Of a DNA stretch of 64,000 bases, positions 24,932 through 33,194 are shown piece by piece. A model generated the notes under the pieces. The model searched no databases. It was not told the origin of the DNA and was given only the letters and a program-made list of their open reading frames with translations. The position numbers were made by a program, and so were the translations under genes. Origin of the DNA: JAGWAJ01 sp026707615 (GTDB lineage: Bacteria > Acidobacteriota > Vicinamibacteria > Vicinamibacterales > UBA8438); the NCBI GenBank assembly GCA_965207595.1, contig CBDBMW010000013.1, forward strand, positions 1,116,001 through 1,180,000, in the 5' to 3' direction. The first letter of the stretch is position 1, and each line of letters begins with the position of its first letter.

Positions 24932-26773
24932 ATGGCAGACCAGGGAGCAGGTCGGACGGGTGACCGGCCGGAGGCGCCCCGCGGCGCGCGGACCGTCCGG
25001 CGGCGACGGCTCGCGGTGCGGCGGCTCGCGGTGCGGCGGATGATCGTGCTCGCCGCCCTGCTGGCGACCCTCGGGCTGGCGGGAGCGGCACCGTCGGCGC
25101 TGGCGGCCGGCCGGGTGGCGCTGGTGGTGGGGAACGGGACCTACGCGGCGATCGGGGCGCTCCCGAACCCCGGGAACGACGCGGCGGACATGGCGGCGGC
25201 GCTGGGCCGTCTGGGGTTCGACGTGACGACGGTGCGGGACGCGGACCTGGCGGGGATGAACGAGTCGCTGCGTCTGTTCGCGCGGGCGAGCGCGGGGGCG
25301 GACGTGGCGGTGGTGTTCTACGCGGGCCACGGTCTGGAGGTCGACGGTGTGAACTACCTCGTACCGGTAGATGCGCGGCTGGAGCGGGACACGGACGTGT
25401 CGTACGAGGCGCTGGCGCTGGACCGGGTGCTGCAGGCGACGTCGGGGGCGGCGCTGCGGGTCGTGATCCTGGACGCGTGCCGGAACAACCCGCTCGCGCG
25501 GTCGATGCAGCGTACGGGGGCGGCGCGAAGCGTGAGCAGGGGGAGCTTCGGGGAGCTGGACGAGGCGCTGCTGGGCGAGGAGACGCTGGTGGCGTACGCC
25601 GCCGCGGCGGGGACGACGGCGGCGGACGGCGACGGGCGCAACAGCCCCTACACCACGGCGCTGTTGTCGTATCTGGAACAGCCGCTGGAGCTGAGCGCGC
25701 TCTTCCGCCGGGTGCGGGCGCAGGTGCTCGAGGCTACGGGCGGCGAACAGAGGCCGCACGAGTACGGGTCGCTCCTGGGCGAGCATTACCTGGGCGGTGC
25801 GTCGGGCCCGGGGACGGTAACGGTGGCGGACGGGTTGTCGGCGACGGTGCGAGCGCAGCAGGAGAACCTCTTCTGGCAATCGATCGTGAACAGCACGGAC
25901 GCGTCGGACTTCGAGGCGTACCTGCGACAGTTTCCCGCCGGCACGTTTCGGTCGCTGGCGACGAACCGGCTGGCGGCGCTCCGGGGCGGCTCGGCGGACG
26001 CGCCCGGGAGCCGGCCCGCGGCCGACAGGCCGGCGCGGCGGGAGGCGGGGGAGGTGTTCCGCGACTGCCCGACGTGTCCGGAGCTGATTGTCGTCCCGGC
26101 GGGGCGTTTCCGGATGGGGTGCGTGTCGGGCCGCGACTGTCAGGACGACGAGCGGCCGGTGCACGAGGTGGAGGTGACGTCGTTCGCCCTGGGCGTGTAC
26201 GAGGTGACCTTCGAGGAGTACGACCGCTTCGCCCGGGCGACGAACCGGGACCGGCCGAACGACCGGGGCTGGGGCCGCCGCGGTCGCCCGGTGGTCAACG
26301 TGTCGTGGGAAGACGCGACGGCGTACGCGTCGTGGCTCTCGGAGGAGACGGGCGAGCGGTACCGACTACCGAGCGAGTCGGAGTGGGAGTACGCGGCGCG
26401 CGCCGGGTCGACGACGCGATACACGTGGGGCGACGACATCGGTCGCAATCGGGCGAACTGCGACGGGTGCCGCAGCCGCTGGGACGACGACCGGACGGCG
26501 CCGGCGGGGTCCTTAGAGGCGAACGCGTGGGGACTCCACGACATGCACGGCAACGTGTGGGAGTGGGTGGAGGACTGCGGGCACGAGAACTACGCACGGG
26601 CCCCCCGGGACGGCTCGGCGTGGACGAGCGGCGGGAACTGCGGTCGGCGGGTGTTGCGTGGCGGTTCCTGGAACAACTATCCGCGGTACCTCCGCTCGGC
26701 GCTTCGCTACGGGCACGATGCGGAGATCCGGACCTCGAACATCGGTTTTCGCGTGGCGAGGACGCTCGATTAG
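24932..26773 (+). CDS. DGR target 3: exported caspase-like / FGE-sulfatase (C-type lectin fold) protein
   Basis: A 613-residue protein; ATG 24932 has GGGAGGAAG three bases upstream. Basic leader with a repeated RRRRLAVRRLAVRRM segment, signal peptide (LAALLATLGLAGAAPSALAAG), caspase-like domain with FYAGHGLEVDG (His) and ILDACRNNP (Cys), then directly the FWQSIVNSTDASDFEAYL motif and the FGE-sulfatase domain (VFRDCPTCPELIVVPAGRF, LPSESEWEYAARA, GNVWEWVEDCG) ending in the VR. Unlike targets 1 and 2 it has no peptidoglycan-binding-like domain. It lies 272 bases after the TR in the same direction and may share the RT transcript. Its VR has 12 differences from the TR, all at adenines, so it is a bona fide second target of the same TR. 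Confidence 0.93.
   Translation: MADQGAGRTGDRPEAPRGARTVRRRRLAVRRLAVRRMIVLAALLATLGLAGAAPSALAAGRVALVVGNGTYAAIGALPNPGNDAADMAAALGRLGFDVTTVRDADLAGMNESLRLFARASAGADVAVVFYAGHGLEVDGVNYLVPVDARLERDTDVSYEALALDRVLQATSGAALRVVILDACRNNPLARSMQRTGAARSVSRGSFGELDEALLGEETLVAYAAAAGTTAADGDGRNSPYTTALLSYLEQPLELSALFRRVRAQVLEATGGEQRPHEYGSLLGEHYLGGASGPGTVTVADGLSATVRAQQENLFWQSIVNSTDASDFEAYLRQFPAGTFRSLATNRLAALRGGSADAPGSRPAADRPARREAGEVFRDCPTCPELIVVPAGRFRMGCVSGRDCQDDERPVHEVEVTSFALGVYEVTFEEYDRFARATNRDRPNDRGWGRRGRPVVNVSWEDATAYASWLSEETGERYRLPSESEWEYAARAGSTTRYTWGDDIGRNRANCDGCRSRWDDDRTAPAGSLEANAWGLHDMHGNVWEWVEDCGHENYARAPRDGSAWTSGGNCGRRVLRGGSWNNYPRYLRSALRYGHDAEIRTSNIGFRVARTLD
26643..26760 (+). repeat. Variable region VR3 (target 3)
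   Basis: 118 bp aligned without gaps to the TR; 12 differences, all at TR adenines (AAT to TAT, CCA to CCG, AAT to CTT, AGG to GGG, ACG to TCG and others). Encodes SWNNYPRYLRSALRYGHDA and the following residues. Several sites differ from VR2, showing independent diversification events. Confidence 0.93.
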
Positions 26774-26801
26774 GTCTTGCCTCTTTATCTCTTTACCTCT
26801 T

Positions 26802-26832
26802 GCGCCGTCGGGGCGATCCGCCCCGACGGCGC
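26802..26832 (+). terminator. Hairpin downstream of target 3 VR
   Basis: A perfect 14-bp stem, GCGCCGTCGGGGCG with its reverse complement, around a 3-base loop (ATC), starting 29 bases after the target 3 stop. The following bases are not T-rich, so it may be a terminator of a GC-rich type or the DNA hairpin/cruciform that in studied DGRs sits just past the VR and promotes target recognition. Confidence 0.5.
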
Positions 26833-26947
26833 GCGATCTTGCGGGGAGGCATGGACGCTCTTGCCGCTCGGGTGCCGGTTCCAATAAGCGCACCTTCTGT
26901 TAACCGCGATCGCACGGCGACTCGCCTTCTTAGAGGGGGATGACTTG

Positions 26948-27272
26948 ATGCGTGACGGCTACAGTATGGAGTTTCTCGGCTCTTCTCATAGAATTCAGCT
27001 TCCGCGGCCAACCATGGCACTTGAGGCAGATGTTCTTCAGCCTCCTGGGCTCTCCGGTGGTGAGGTCGTCGTGCCGTACATGCACTACTCGGTGCTCATG
27101 AGCAAAAGCACGAAACAGGCATTGTATTCCGCCGCAAACGTCGATCTAACGAAGATGAAGAGCGCGCCAGGAAAGAGGGGGCGGAATTGGTTCATCGATA
27201 GACGTGTCGGCAAGGAAAACCAGATTCCCAACTATCCTTATGAGGGTACCATGTGGGATCGTGGACATCTGA
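26948..27272 (+). pseudogene. NUC-type non-specific DNA/RNA endonuclease, N-terminal part (split by IS)
   Basis: ATG 26948 follows AGAGGGGG. The frame encodes the first ~108 residues of a NUC (NucA/EndoG type) endonuclease: VLMSKSTKQALYSAANVDL, KRGRNWFIDRRVGKENQIP and YEGTMWDRGHL, where the histidine of DRGH is the catalytic base. The gene then stops at an IS1380 element; the rest lies at 29030-29660. There is no obvious signal peptide. The base composition is clearly more AT-rich than the flanking genes, a sign of horizontal origin. It was probably once a nuclease effector or toxin-like enzyme and is now inactivated. Confidence 0.85.
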
Positions 27273-29029
27273 CTAGCCCGGATTTCTCACAGCTCTTCGA
27301 GATCCGCGACGACGGCGACCGCTACGAGCCGGATCGGGCATGAGGCGTCGCGTTGGGGTTCTGGACGGTCCAGCTCAGGCGCCAATGCTGGTCTGGACAC
27401 GGGCGACGACGTGCGGGCGGCGCCAGAATCGGTCGGGTGAGCACACGACGCCCGAAAGGACCCGGTGCCCCCGTGTAGCCGCGAACGGTCTGCCGCCGCC
27501 TGGTCGATCGATCGTCAGGCGGGGCCGGACGTTGCGCGCAAACGCTGCGCGGCCGCGATGAACAGGTCGGCGTCGGGGGTCAGCTCGGACAGCGCCACCC
27601 AGATGCGGCGCGCGGTGACGCGGACACGGGCGCCGATCTTGAGCAGCCGTAGCCGTAGGGTGTCGCATTGGGCGCGGGCGAGCCGGGTACCAGCGAGCCC
27701 CCGGTCGCGGAGTTGCTGCAACAGGACGTAGGCCAACGTGGCCCAATACAGGCGCAGTTGGTTGGCGCGCAGCGTCGCACTGCTCGTCCGGTCCGCAAAC
27801 AGCGCCAGTTGTTGTTCCTTGATGCGGTTCTCCATGTCCCCGCGGGCACAATAGAGACCCTCGTACAGCGCCTGCGCCCCCAGGGTCGCCGGCGGCAAGG
27901 ACGTCACCACGAAGCGTGGATTGGCGCCCGCGGGCAGATGTTCCGCCTTGCCGACCACCCGGCGCTCCCGGCTCCAGCTCTCGCGCGTGCGATAGCGGAA
28001 GTCCGCGAACACCCGTGCCGCGACCCCGGTTTCCTGGCACTGCGCCTCGGCCTGCGCCAGCTCGGGCGCGATCTGTTTCGTCAACCGGTCGTTCTTCGCC
28101 AAGCCGATGACGTACTCCACCGCCTGTTCTTCACACCAGTTCAGCAACTCGTCTCGGCAGAAGCCCGAGTCTCCCCGCACCACGACCGAGACCGACGGCC
28201 AGGCCTGCCGCACCCGCTCCACAATCCGCGCCAACTCGTCCACCGCGCCGGCCGCCCCGTCGATGTTCGAGGGCCGCAACCGCGCGCAGAGCACATGCGC
28301 TCCACAGAAGATATACAGAGGCAGATAGCAGTAGTGCCGGTAGTACCCGTGGAAGAACCGCCCTTCCTGCCGGCCGTGCAGCGGGTCGTCCGTCGCATCG
28401 ACATCCAGCACGATGCGCGTCGGCGGGGTCGGTTGCGACTCGACGAACACCTCCACCAGCAGGGCGTCGAGCGCCACTTCGTCATAGGTCACCTTCTTGT
28501 ACCGGTCCGCCTCGGCCCCCTTCGACCCGACCAGTTCCAGCCGGTTCAGCGTGCTCTTTCCCGCCAGCGCCGCCCCGCGGTCCGACGGCCGCACCCGCTT
28601 CTCGCCCGTCGGGTCCGCCTTCCCCACCGCCGCTGCCACCAGCGGGTCGCGACGCAGCGTGTCATGGTCGTTCAGATCTTCGTAGCCCAACGCCACCGCC
28701 ATCACGCGCTGGGTCACCAGGTCCTCGACCGAGTGTTCGACCAAGTCCGGGTCCCGATAGTCCTGGAAGCACTGCGACGCGCGCCGGCAGACGTCGGTGC
28801 ACTTCTCCACCGCACGCAGCAGCAACGCCCCGGCGTTGGATGTGATCGTTCCGCCGTCAAAGCTGGCGACCAGCCGGCGGCGACCGACCTCGGGAAACTC
28901 AAGCTGGGTTGACGTACACTGTGTCGACAAGGGGCTGCCTCCGTGAGTGGCCTGAAGTATTGTGGGCACAACACTTTACGCCATCACGGGCAGCCTCTTG
29001 TCGCTACGCCGGTGAGAATTCCAGGCTAG
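27273..29029. mobile_element. IS1380-family insertion sequence
   Basis: About 1757 bp bounded by terminal inverted repeats CTAGCCCGGATTTCTCAC (27273-27290) and, reversed, CTAGCCTGGAATTCTCAC (29012-29029), 16 of 18 matching. It holds one intact transposase on the minus strand. It splits a NUC endonuclease gene. I could not define a clean target-site duplication. The intact transposase and good ends suggest a recent, possibly active copy. Confidence 0.85.
27515..28930 (-). CDS. IS1380-family transposase
   Basis: A full-length DDE transposase of about 471 residues from TTG 28930, which has GGAGG seven bases upstream; GTG 28969 in the same frame would add 13 residues. Family features: LVASFDGGTITSNAGALLL near the start, IVLDVDATDDPLHG (first acidic residue), VVVRGDSGFCRDELLNW (second) and YCARGDMENRIKEQQLALF (third, the YREKGxxE-like region). 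No frameshift or stop is seen. It catalyses cut-and-paste movement of the surrounding element. Confidence 0.93.
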   Translation of the reverse strand: MSTQCTSTQLEFPEVGRRRLVASFDGGTITSNAGALLLRAVEKCTDVCRRASQCFQDYRDPDLVEHSVEDLVTQRVMAVALGYEDLNDHDTLRRDPLVAAAVGKADPTGEKRVRPSDRGAALAGKSTLNRLELVGSKGAEADRYKKVTYDEVALDALLVEVFVESQPTPPTRIVLDVDATDDPLHGRQEGRFFHGYYRHYCYLPLYIFCGAHVLCARLRPSNIDGAAGAVDELARIVERVRQAWPSVSVVVRGDSGFCRDELLNWCEEQAVEYVIGLAKNDRLTKQIAPELAQAEAQCQETGVAARVFADFRYRTRESWSRERRVVGKAEHLPAGANPRFVVTSLPPATLGAQALYEGLYCARGDMENRIKEQQLALFADRTSSATLRANQLRLYWATLAYVLLQQLRDRGLAGTRLARAQCDTLRLRLLKIGARVRVTARRIWVALSELTPDADLFIAAAQRLRATSGPA

Positions 29030-29660
29030 GCGGACCGCAGTTACTTGGGGCGACAGCAGCGCCGAGGCGCTCAGAGCGAGCAATGATAGCTGCGCGTACA
29101 CGAACGCCTGCATGCAACACAAGAACTTCAACGAAGATGAATGGCGCGCTGTCGAGATGGAGGTCGCGAGGTTCAAGGAAGCACAGAAGCTGACCGTCTT
29201 GACAGGACCCGTCTTTACGCGCGCGGACAGATACTATGTTCGGGAATTCGGAGATTCTCCAGTCCGAATTCCTGCAGCGTTCTGGAAGACCGTCTCCTAT
29301 GTCAACCGGGAAGGGGAACTCCGGACGGACGCGTACATATTCTTCCAGGATCTTCCCAGCATTAGGAGTACGAAAGCACGAACAAGGCTCGAGCTTGTGG
29401 ATATGCAGATCACTACCACGGAGCTCTCGTGTTGGACAGGCTTGGAGTTTGACCAGGCGCTCTTCGATGCCAATCCACTCAAATTTTACGATGGGCCTGA
29501 AGCCATCAGCATCAAGGATCGACGGGAACTCATGACGACGCATCCGGACACGTTGGAGCTCGACGCGGGCATCGTAGGAGCGTGCTCGATTTCACAGGCA
29601 CGAAAGGCGCTTCCATTAGAGGACTTCTACGACCTTATCGAAGAAATGAGCTGGGTGTAG
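29030..29660 (+). pseudogene. NUC-type endonuclease, C-terminal part (split by IS)
   Basis: In the frame leading into TWGDSSAEALRASNDS and CAYTNACMQHKNFNEDEW this is the second half of the endonuclease begun at 26948. It includes the metal-binding asparagine region (YTNACMQHKNFNE) and the LTVLTGPVFTRADRYY and VRIPAAFWKTVSYV core. A ~90-residue C-terminal extension follows (LELDAGIVGACSISQARKAL). An ATG at 29112 could start a truncated product without the catalytic His, so it would be inactive. Removing the IS restores DRGHLT next to TWGDSS, as in intact relatives. Confidence 0.85.
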
Positions 29661-30305
29661 GTGTTGGCGATCGGCCGCTATTGGAGTGCCCAATCGTACG
29701 GGCGCGAGCGCGCCGCGGCTGGCCACGCCCGTTGCCCGACGGTTTTCTCGTAGGGGATCGTCGCGGTCATCCGCCTTCGGATGATTCGCCGCTCGCGCCG
29801 GCTCGGTGCAGGTGTCCTGTCCCTGAAGGAATTACACAAGGTTGGGTGACCGCGGTGTGCCCATGGGGTTTCGGGTCGGATAGGCCGGGATCGGTAAACG
29901 GTCCCCACCACGGGCGGTACGGCTCGCGTCACGACACCCCAGTGTCGAGTGCAGCTCTTGCCAGGCTGCAGGGAGCTTGCGCTGCGTGTGGCCGCTCAGG
30001 TTCGATTGTGTCGACGAAGACCACGGGTCTTCTCCGTGCGGTTTTCGGTGCAGCATCGTCGTCAAGGGCTGCACGGACGGGAACCGCGGCTGGCGCCGGT
30101 CGCCGCTGGGCGGCGTGAACGGCGTCAGTAATACGTGTGGTGGACGCCGCAGTGCGGCCGGGCAGCAACCGGGCGGGTGCTCCCGGAGCGGGCCATAGTG
30201 GTACGGGCCGTCCGGCAGCACGACGACCACGCTCCGCTCGAGGCTGACCACTTGGACGACCATCTGCCGCGGGGATGTCCCTGAAGCTGTTGAAGTTGTG
30301 GTGAA
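29661..30305. other. No recognisable gene
   Basis: About 640 bases between the split endonuclease and the IS256 element. A minus-strand frame is open across it but carries no family motif, and its composition looks like decayed or non-coding sequence. No RNA structure was recognised. Confidence 0.4.
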
Positions 30306-31692
30306 GAGGGTGGCGACTCCTCGCCCCTGTTCTGTGGTAGGACAGGGGTGCATCAAGAAGGAGGAGAGCCACCCATGGCGAAGCATGACAGGCGGAAGAG
30401 TTCCGGCCAAGCCCCCAGCTCGCAACCGGTCACGATTCAGGTGCCGTTGCCGGTGCTCGGCGTGGTGAACGGGGTCCGGGAAGCGTTTCATGGCTTGTGC
30501 ATCGCGACGGGGCTCCAGGTCCTGGAGGCGATGATGGAGGGGGACCGGGAAGTCCTGTGTGGCCCGAAAGGGCGGCACCAGGTCGAGCGGACGGCCTGGC
30601 GCGGCGGGAGTGCGGACAGTCAGGTGGTGCTCGGAGGGCGGCAGGTCGAGGTGCCGCGGCTGCGGGTGCGGAGCGCCGACGGCGAAGTACCGCTGGTGAG
30701 CTTCGAATGGGCGGCGGCAACCGACCCGCTGGACGAGCACACGCTGGCCGCGGTGGCGGCCGGGGTGTCGACGCGGCGCTACGCGAGTACGTTGGACCCG
30801 GTGCCGGCCGACGTGACCGAGCGGGGGACATCGAGCAGTGCGGTGTCGCGTCGGTTCGTAGCGCTGTCGACGAAGAGCCTCGGGACGTTTCTCGAGCGAC
30901 CGTTGGGGCAGCTGGACCTGCGGGTGGTCTGCGTTGACGGCAAGGTGTTCCGGGACCACTGCATGGTGATCGCGTTGGGGATCGACGCCGAGGGCCGGAA
31001 ACACGTGCTGGGCCTGCGCGAAGGTGCCACCGAGACCGCGGCCGTCACCAGCGGCCTCTTGAGCGACCTCGTGACGCGCGGCCTGCCGACGGACCGGACG
31101 TTGCTGTTCGTCATCGACGGCGCGGCGGGGCTGCGACGGGCCGTCAGGGAGGTCTTCGGTTCTCGCGGGGTGGTGCAACGCTGTCAGGTGCACAAGTGCA
31201 GGAACGTGCTCGGCCATCTCCCCGAGCGGTTGCACGCCTCTGTCAGCAAAGCGCTGCGGGACGCGTGGGACCTCGGCTCGGCCGACCGCGCGGCGCGGGT
31301 GCTGGAGCGGCTGGCGCGGTCCCTGGAGGGCGACCACCCGGGCGCGGCGGCGTCCATCCGGGAGGGCCTTGACGAGACGCTGACGGTGCAGCGCCTCGGT
31401 CTGACGGGTGCGCTGCGGCGTACGCTGCGCTCGACGAACATCATCGAGAACCTGAACGGAAGCGTCGAGCGCTATACGCGGAACGTCAAGCGGTGGCGTG
31501 ATGGCCAGATGATTCAACGCTGGGTGGGGAGCGCGCTGGTAGAGGCGGAGAAGCACTTTCGGCGGGTCCGCGGCTACCGCGACGTGCCGCATCTCGTCAA
31601 TGCTCTGGACGCCTTGGCCCCGCCCAATAGGGTGATTGCTGACGTGGCGTAACATGGACAACTCGTAAACGAGACGAGGGGTCGCCACTCCC
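30306..31692. mobile_element. IS256-family insertion sequence
   Basis: About 1390 bp with imperfect terminal inverted repeats: GAGGGTGGCGACTCCTCG at 30306-30323 and, reversed, GGGAGTGGCGACCCCTCG at 31675-31692, 15 of 18 matching. It contains one intact transposase. Its right end abuts a broken helicase gene, whose beginning it may have removed. Confidence 0.8.
30375..31652 (+). CDS. IS256/Mutator-type transposase
   Basis: A 425-residue intact transposase, ATG 30375 with AGGAGG upstream. DDE features: LDLRVVCVDGKVFRDHCMV (first Asp region), LLFVIDGAAGLRRAVREVF (second Asp) and RRTLRSTNIIENLNGSVER with YTRNVKRWRDG (the Glu region and the NxxKRW motif of Mutator/IS256 enzymes). GVVQRCQVHKCRNV carries the C...H motif typical of the family. 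Confidence 0.93.
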   Translation: MAKHDRRKSSGQAPSSQPVTIQVPLPVLGVVNGVREAFHGLCIATGLQVLEAMMEGDREVLCGPKGRHQVERTAWRGGSADSQVVLGGRQVEVPRLRVRSADGEVPLVSFEWAAATDPLDEHTLAAVAAGVSTRRYASTLDPVPADVTERGTSSSAVSRRFVALSTKSLGTFLERPLGQLDLRVVCVDGKVFRDHCMVIALGIDAEGRKHVLGLREGATETAAVTSGLLSDLVTRGLPTDRTLLFVIDGAAGLRRAVREVFGSRGVVQRCQVHKCRNVLGHLPERLHASVSKALRDAWDLGSADRAARVLERLARSLEGDHPGAAASIREGLDETLTVQRLGLTGALRRTLRSTNIIENLNGSVERYTRNVKRWRDGQMIQRWVGSALVEAEKHFRRVRGYRDVPHLVNALDALAPPNRVIADVA

Positions 31693-31699
31693 GAAGTTC

Positions 31700-32896
31700 A
31701 ACACCGACCGGGACAATCCCTCTGCCGCTGTCCGCGCCCGACCACCTCGACGACGACATCGGGGCGCACGTGGACGGAGCCGCAACTCGACTTCGTCGAA
31801 GACGCCAGCCCGGTCCGGCGCATCCTGGGGCGCCCAGGGTCGGGCAAGACGACGGTGCTGGGGCGAGCGGTGGAGGCACGGAGCGGAGAGCGCGTGCTCT
31901 ACCTCAAGTGGTCGAGCGCGCTGACGCGCGACGCCGAGGAGCGCTGCGCGTCTTTCGCGCCGGCCGACGTGGCGGTGACGGCGCGCGACTTCGCGACCTT
32001 CCTCGGCGAGGCGTGCGGCGCGGCCATCGCGCGACAGCCGCTCGCGGCCAGCCGCAGACGGTTCGACGCGGCGGTCACGTGGCTCGGCCGCGACATGGCG
32101 GGGCGGTGGAAGACCCGGCTCGACGCGCTGCACGCCCAGGTGCGCGGCCTCCTCCTCGGCCGGGCGATTCCCGGCGAGGCCGGCTGCAAGACCGGGCGCG
32201 GCGTCGCGCGCCTGAGCGACGACACCTACACCCGACCTGGGGACCGGCGCCGACGGGGTGGGCCCGAAGGCGGCCCGGGCGTTGGTCAAGGTCGCGCGGC
32301 CACTGCCGGCGAACGCCGTGCGAGGGGTGTTCCCCGAGTTCGCCGCTGGGAGGCGCGCGATCGAGCGGCTACGCGACGATGCGGTCCCCGAGGGGTTCGA
32401 CACGTTCGACCTCATCGTGGTCGACGAGGTCCAGGACCCGACACGGGTCGAGACGGGGGTCGTGGTGGAGCGGCGCCGCGCGATCGCGCCGCGCCACGGC
32501 CGGGCTCCTTGGCTGCTGCTGGCCGGCGACGCGGGGCACACGGTGCGGCCGACGGGGTTCGACTGGGGGCCGCTGAACGACCTGCTGGCGCGTTGGGTCC
32601 GCGCCCCGGTCCGCTTCCACCTAGAGGAGCAACGCCGCTGCCCGAGCCGCATCGCCGAGGGTCTCGAGGGCGCGTCCGAGCGCTACGCCGACGTCGTCAA
32701 GGAGCATCGCCCGACGAAGCGGCGGCAGGCCGGGGGCAGCAGGTCGAGGCTCAGCTCGCGCACGTGCAGGTGGCCGCCCGTGCTGGAGCAGAACCCTGCC
32801 GGACCTCCGTCAACTCAACGCCAAGCTGGCGAGCGATCTCGGCGGGCCGGCGGGGCGTTGTTCGCCGTCGGCCGGTCGCTGGGCGTGGACAGTTGA
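31700..32896 (+). pseudogene. UvrD/Rep-like SF1 helicase (ATP-binding), frameshifted and truncated
   Basis: Plus-strand pieces in different frames make up the N-terminal half of a superfamily 1 helicase-like protein: EPQLDFVEDASPV then LGRPGSGKTTVLGRA (Walker A), later FDTFDLIVVDEVQDPTRVE (Walker B, DEVQD) and WLLLAGDAGHTV (motif III-like). At least two frameshifts (near 31760 and 32240) are needed to join them, and the helicase motifs IV-VI are missing. The left end is at the IS256 insertion and the right end dissolves before the tRNA. Possibly the remains of a defence or repair helicase on a genomic island. Confidence 0.7.
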
Positions 32897-32996
32897 CGGG
32901 CTGCGCGGGAGGATTTGGACCCTATCTGGACCCTATGACCGCGAAGCGCGTCCGACGGCGATTCCGCTTAGTCCTTGGGAGTCAGAAGCTTAGGGG

Positions 32997-33072
32997 TGGT
33001 GCCGAGGGCCAGAATCGAACTGGCGACACCATGATTTTCAGTCATGTGCTCTACCAACTGAGCTACCTCGGC
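32997..33072 (-). tRNA. tRNA-Phe (GAA)
   Basis: The minus strand reads GCCGAGGTAGCTCAGTTGG at the 5' end, an anticodon loop containing TGAAAAT (anticodon GAA), the T-loop GTTCGATTC and an acceptor end CCTCGGC with an encoded ACCA. All four stems pair. It marks the border between the mobile-element-rich left half of the window and the core genes to the right; its 3' end faces the accessory region, where integrating islands usually enter. Confidence 0.96.
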
Positions 33073-33194
33073 CAGCATCCAACCGCGAAGAACCCGAACC
33101 ACCAACATAGCGCACGGCGGCCTTCGGGAGCAAGACCGGCTGCTTGGCGCCGGTCGGGGGACTGTGCCAGACTCACGCCGTGGAGTTCTGCAAC

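Noticed and set aside
24542..26760. Repeated arrays that could suggest CRISPR
   Set aside because: The repeats are three VRs and one TR located at gene ends, not regularly spaced short repeats; no cas genes and no CRISPR array anywhere in the window.
29661..30305. A protein-coding gene on the minus strand between the nuclease and the IS256 element
   Set aside because: The frame is open but lacks a start with a ribosome-binding site and any recognisable motif.
32897..32996. Short direct repeat TGGACCCTAT next to tRNA-Phe as an attachment site
   Set aside because: The repeat is tandem and local and does not copy the tRNA 3' end; no second att-like copy of the tRNA end was seen in this window.
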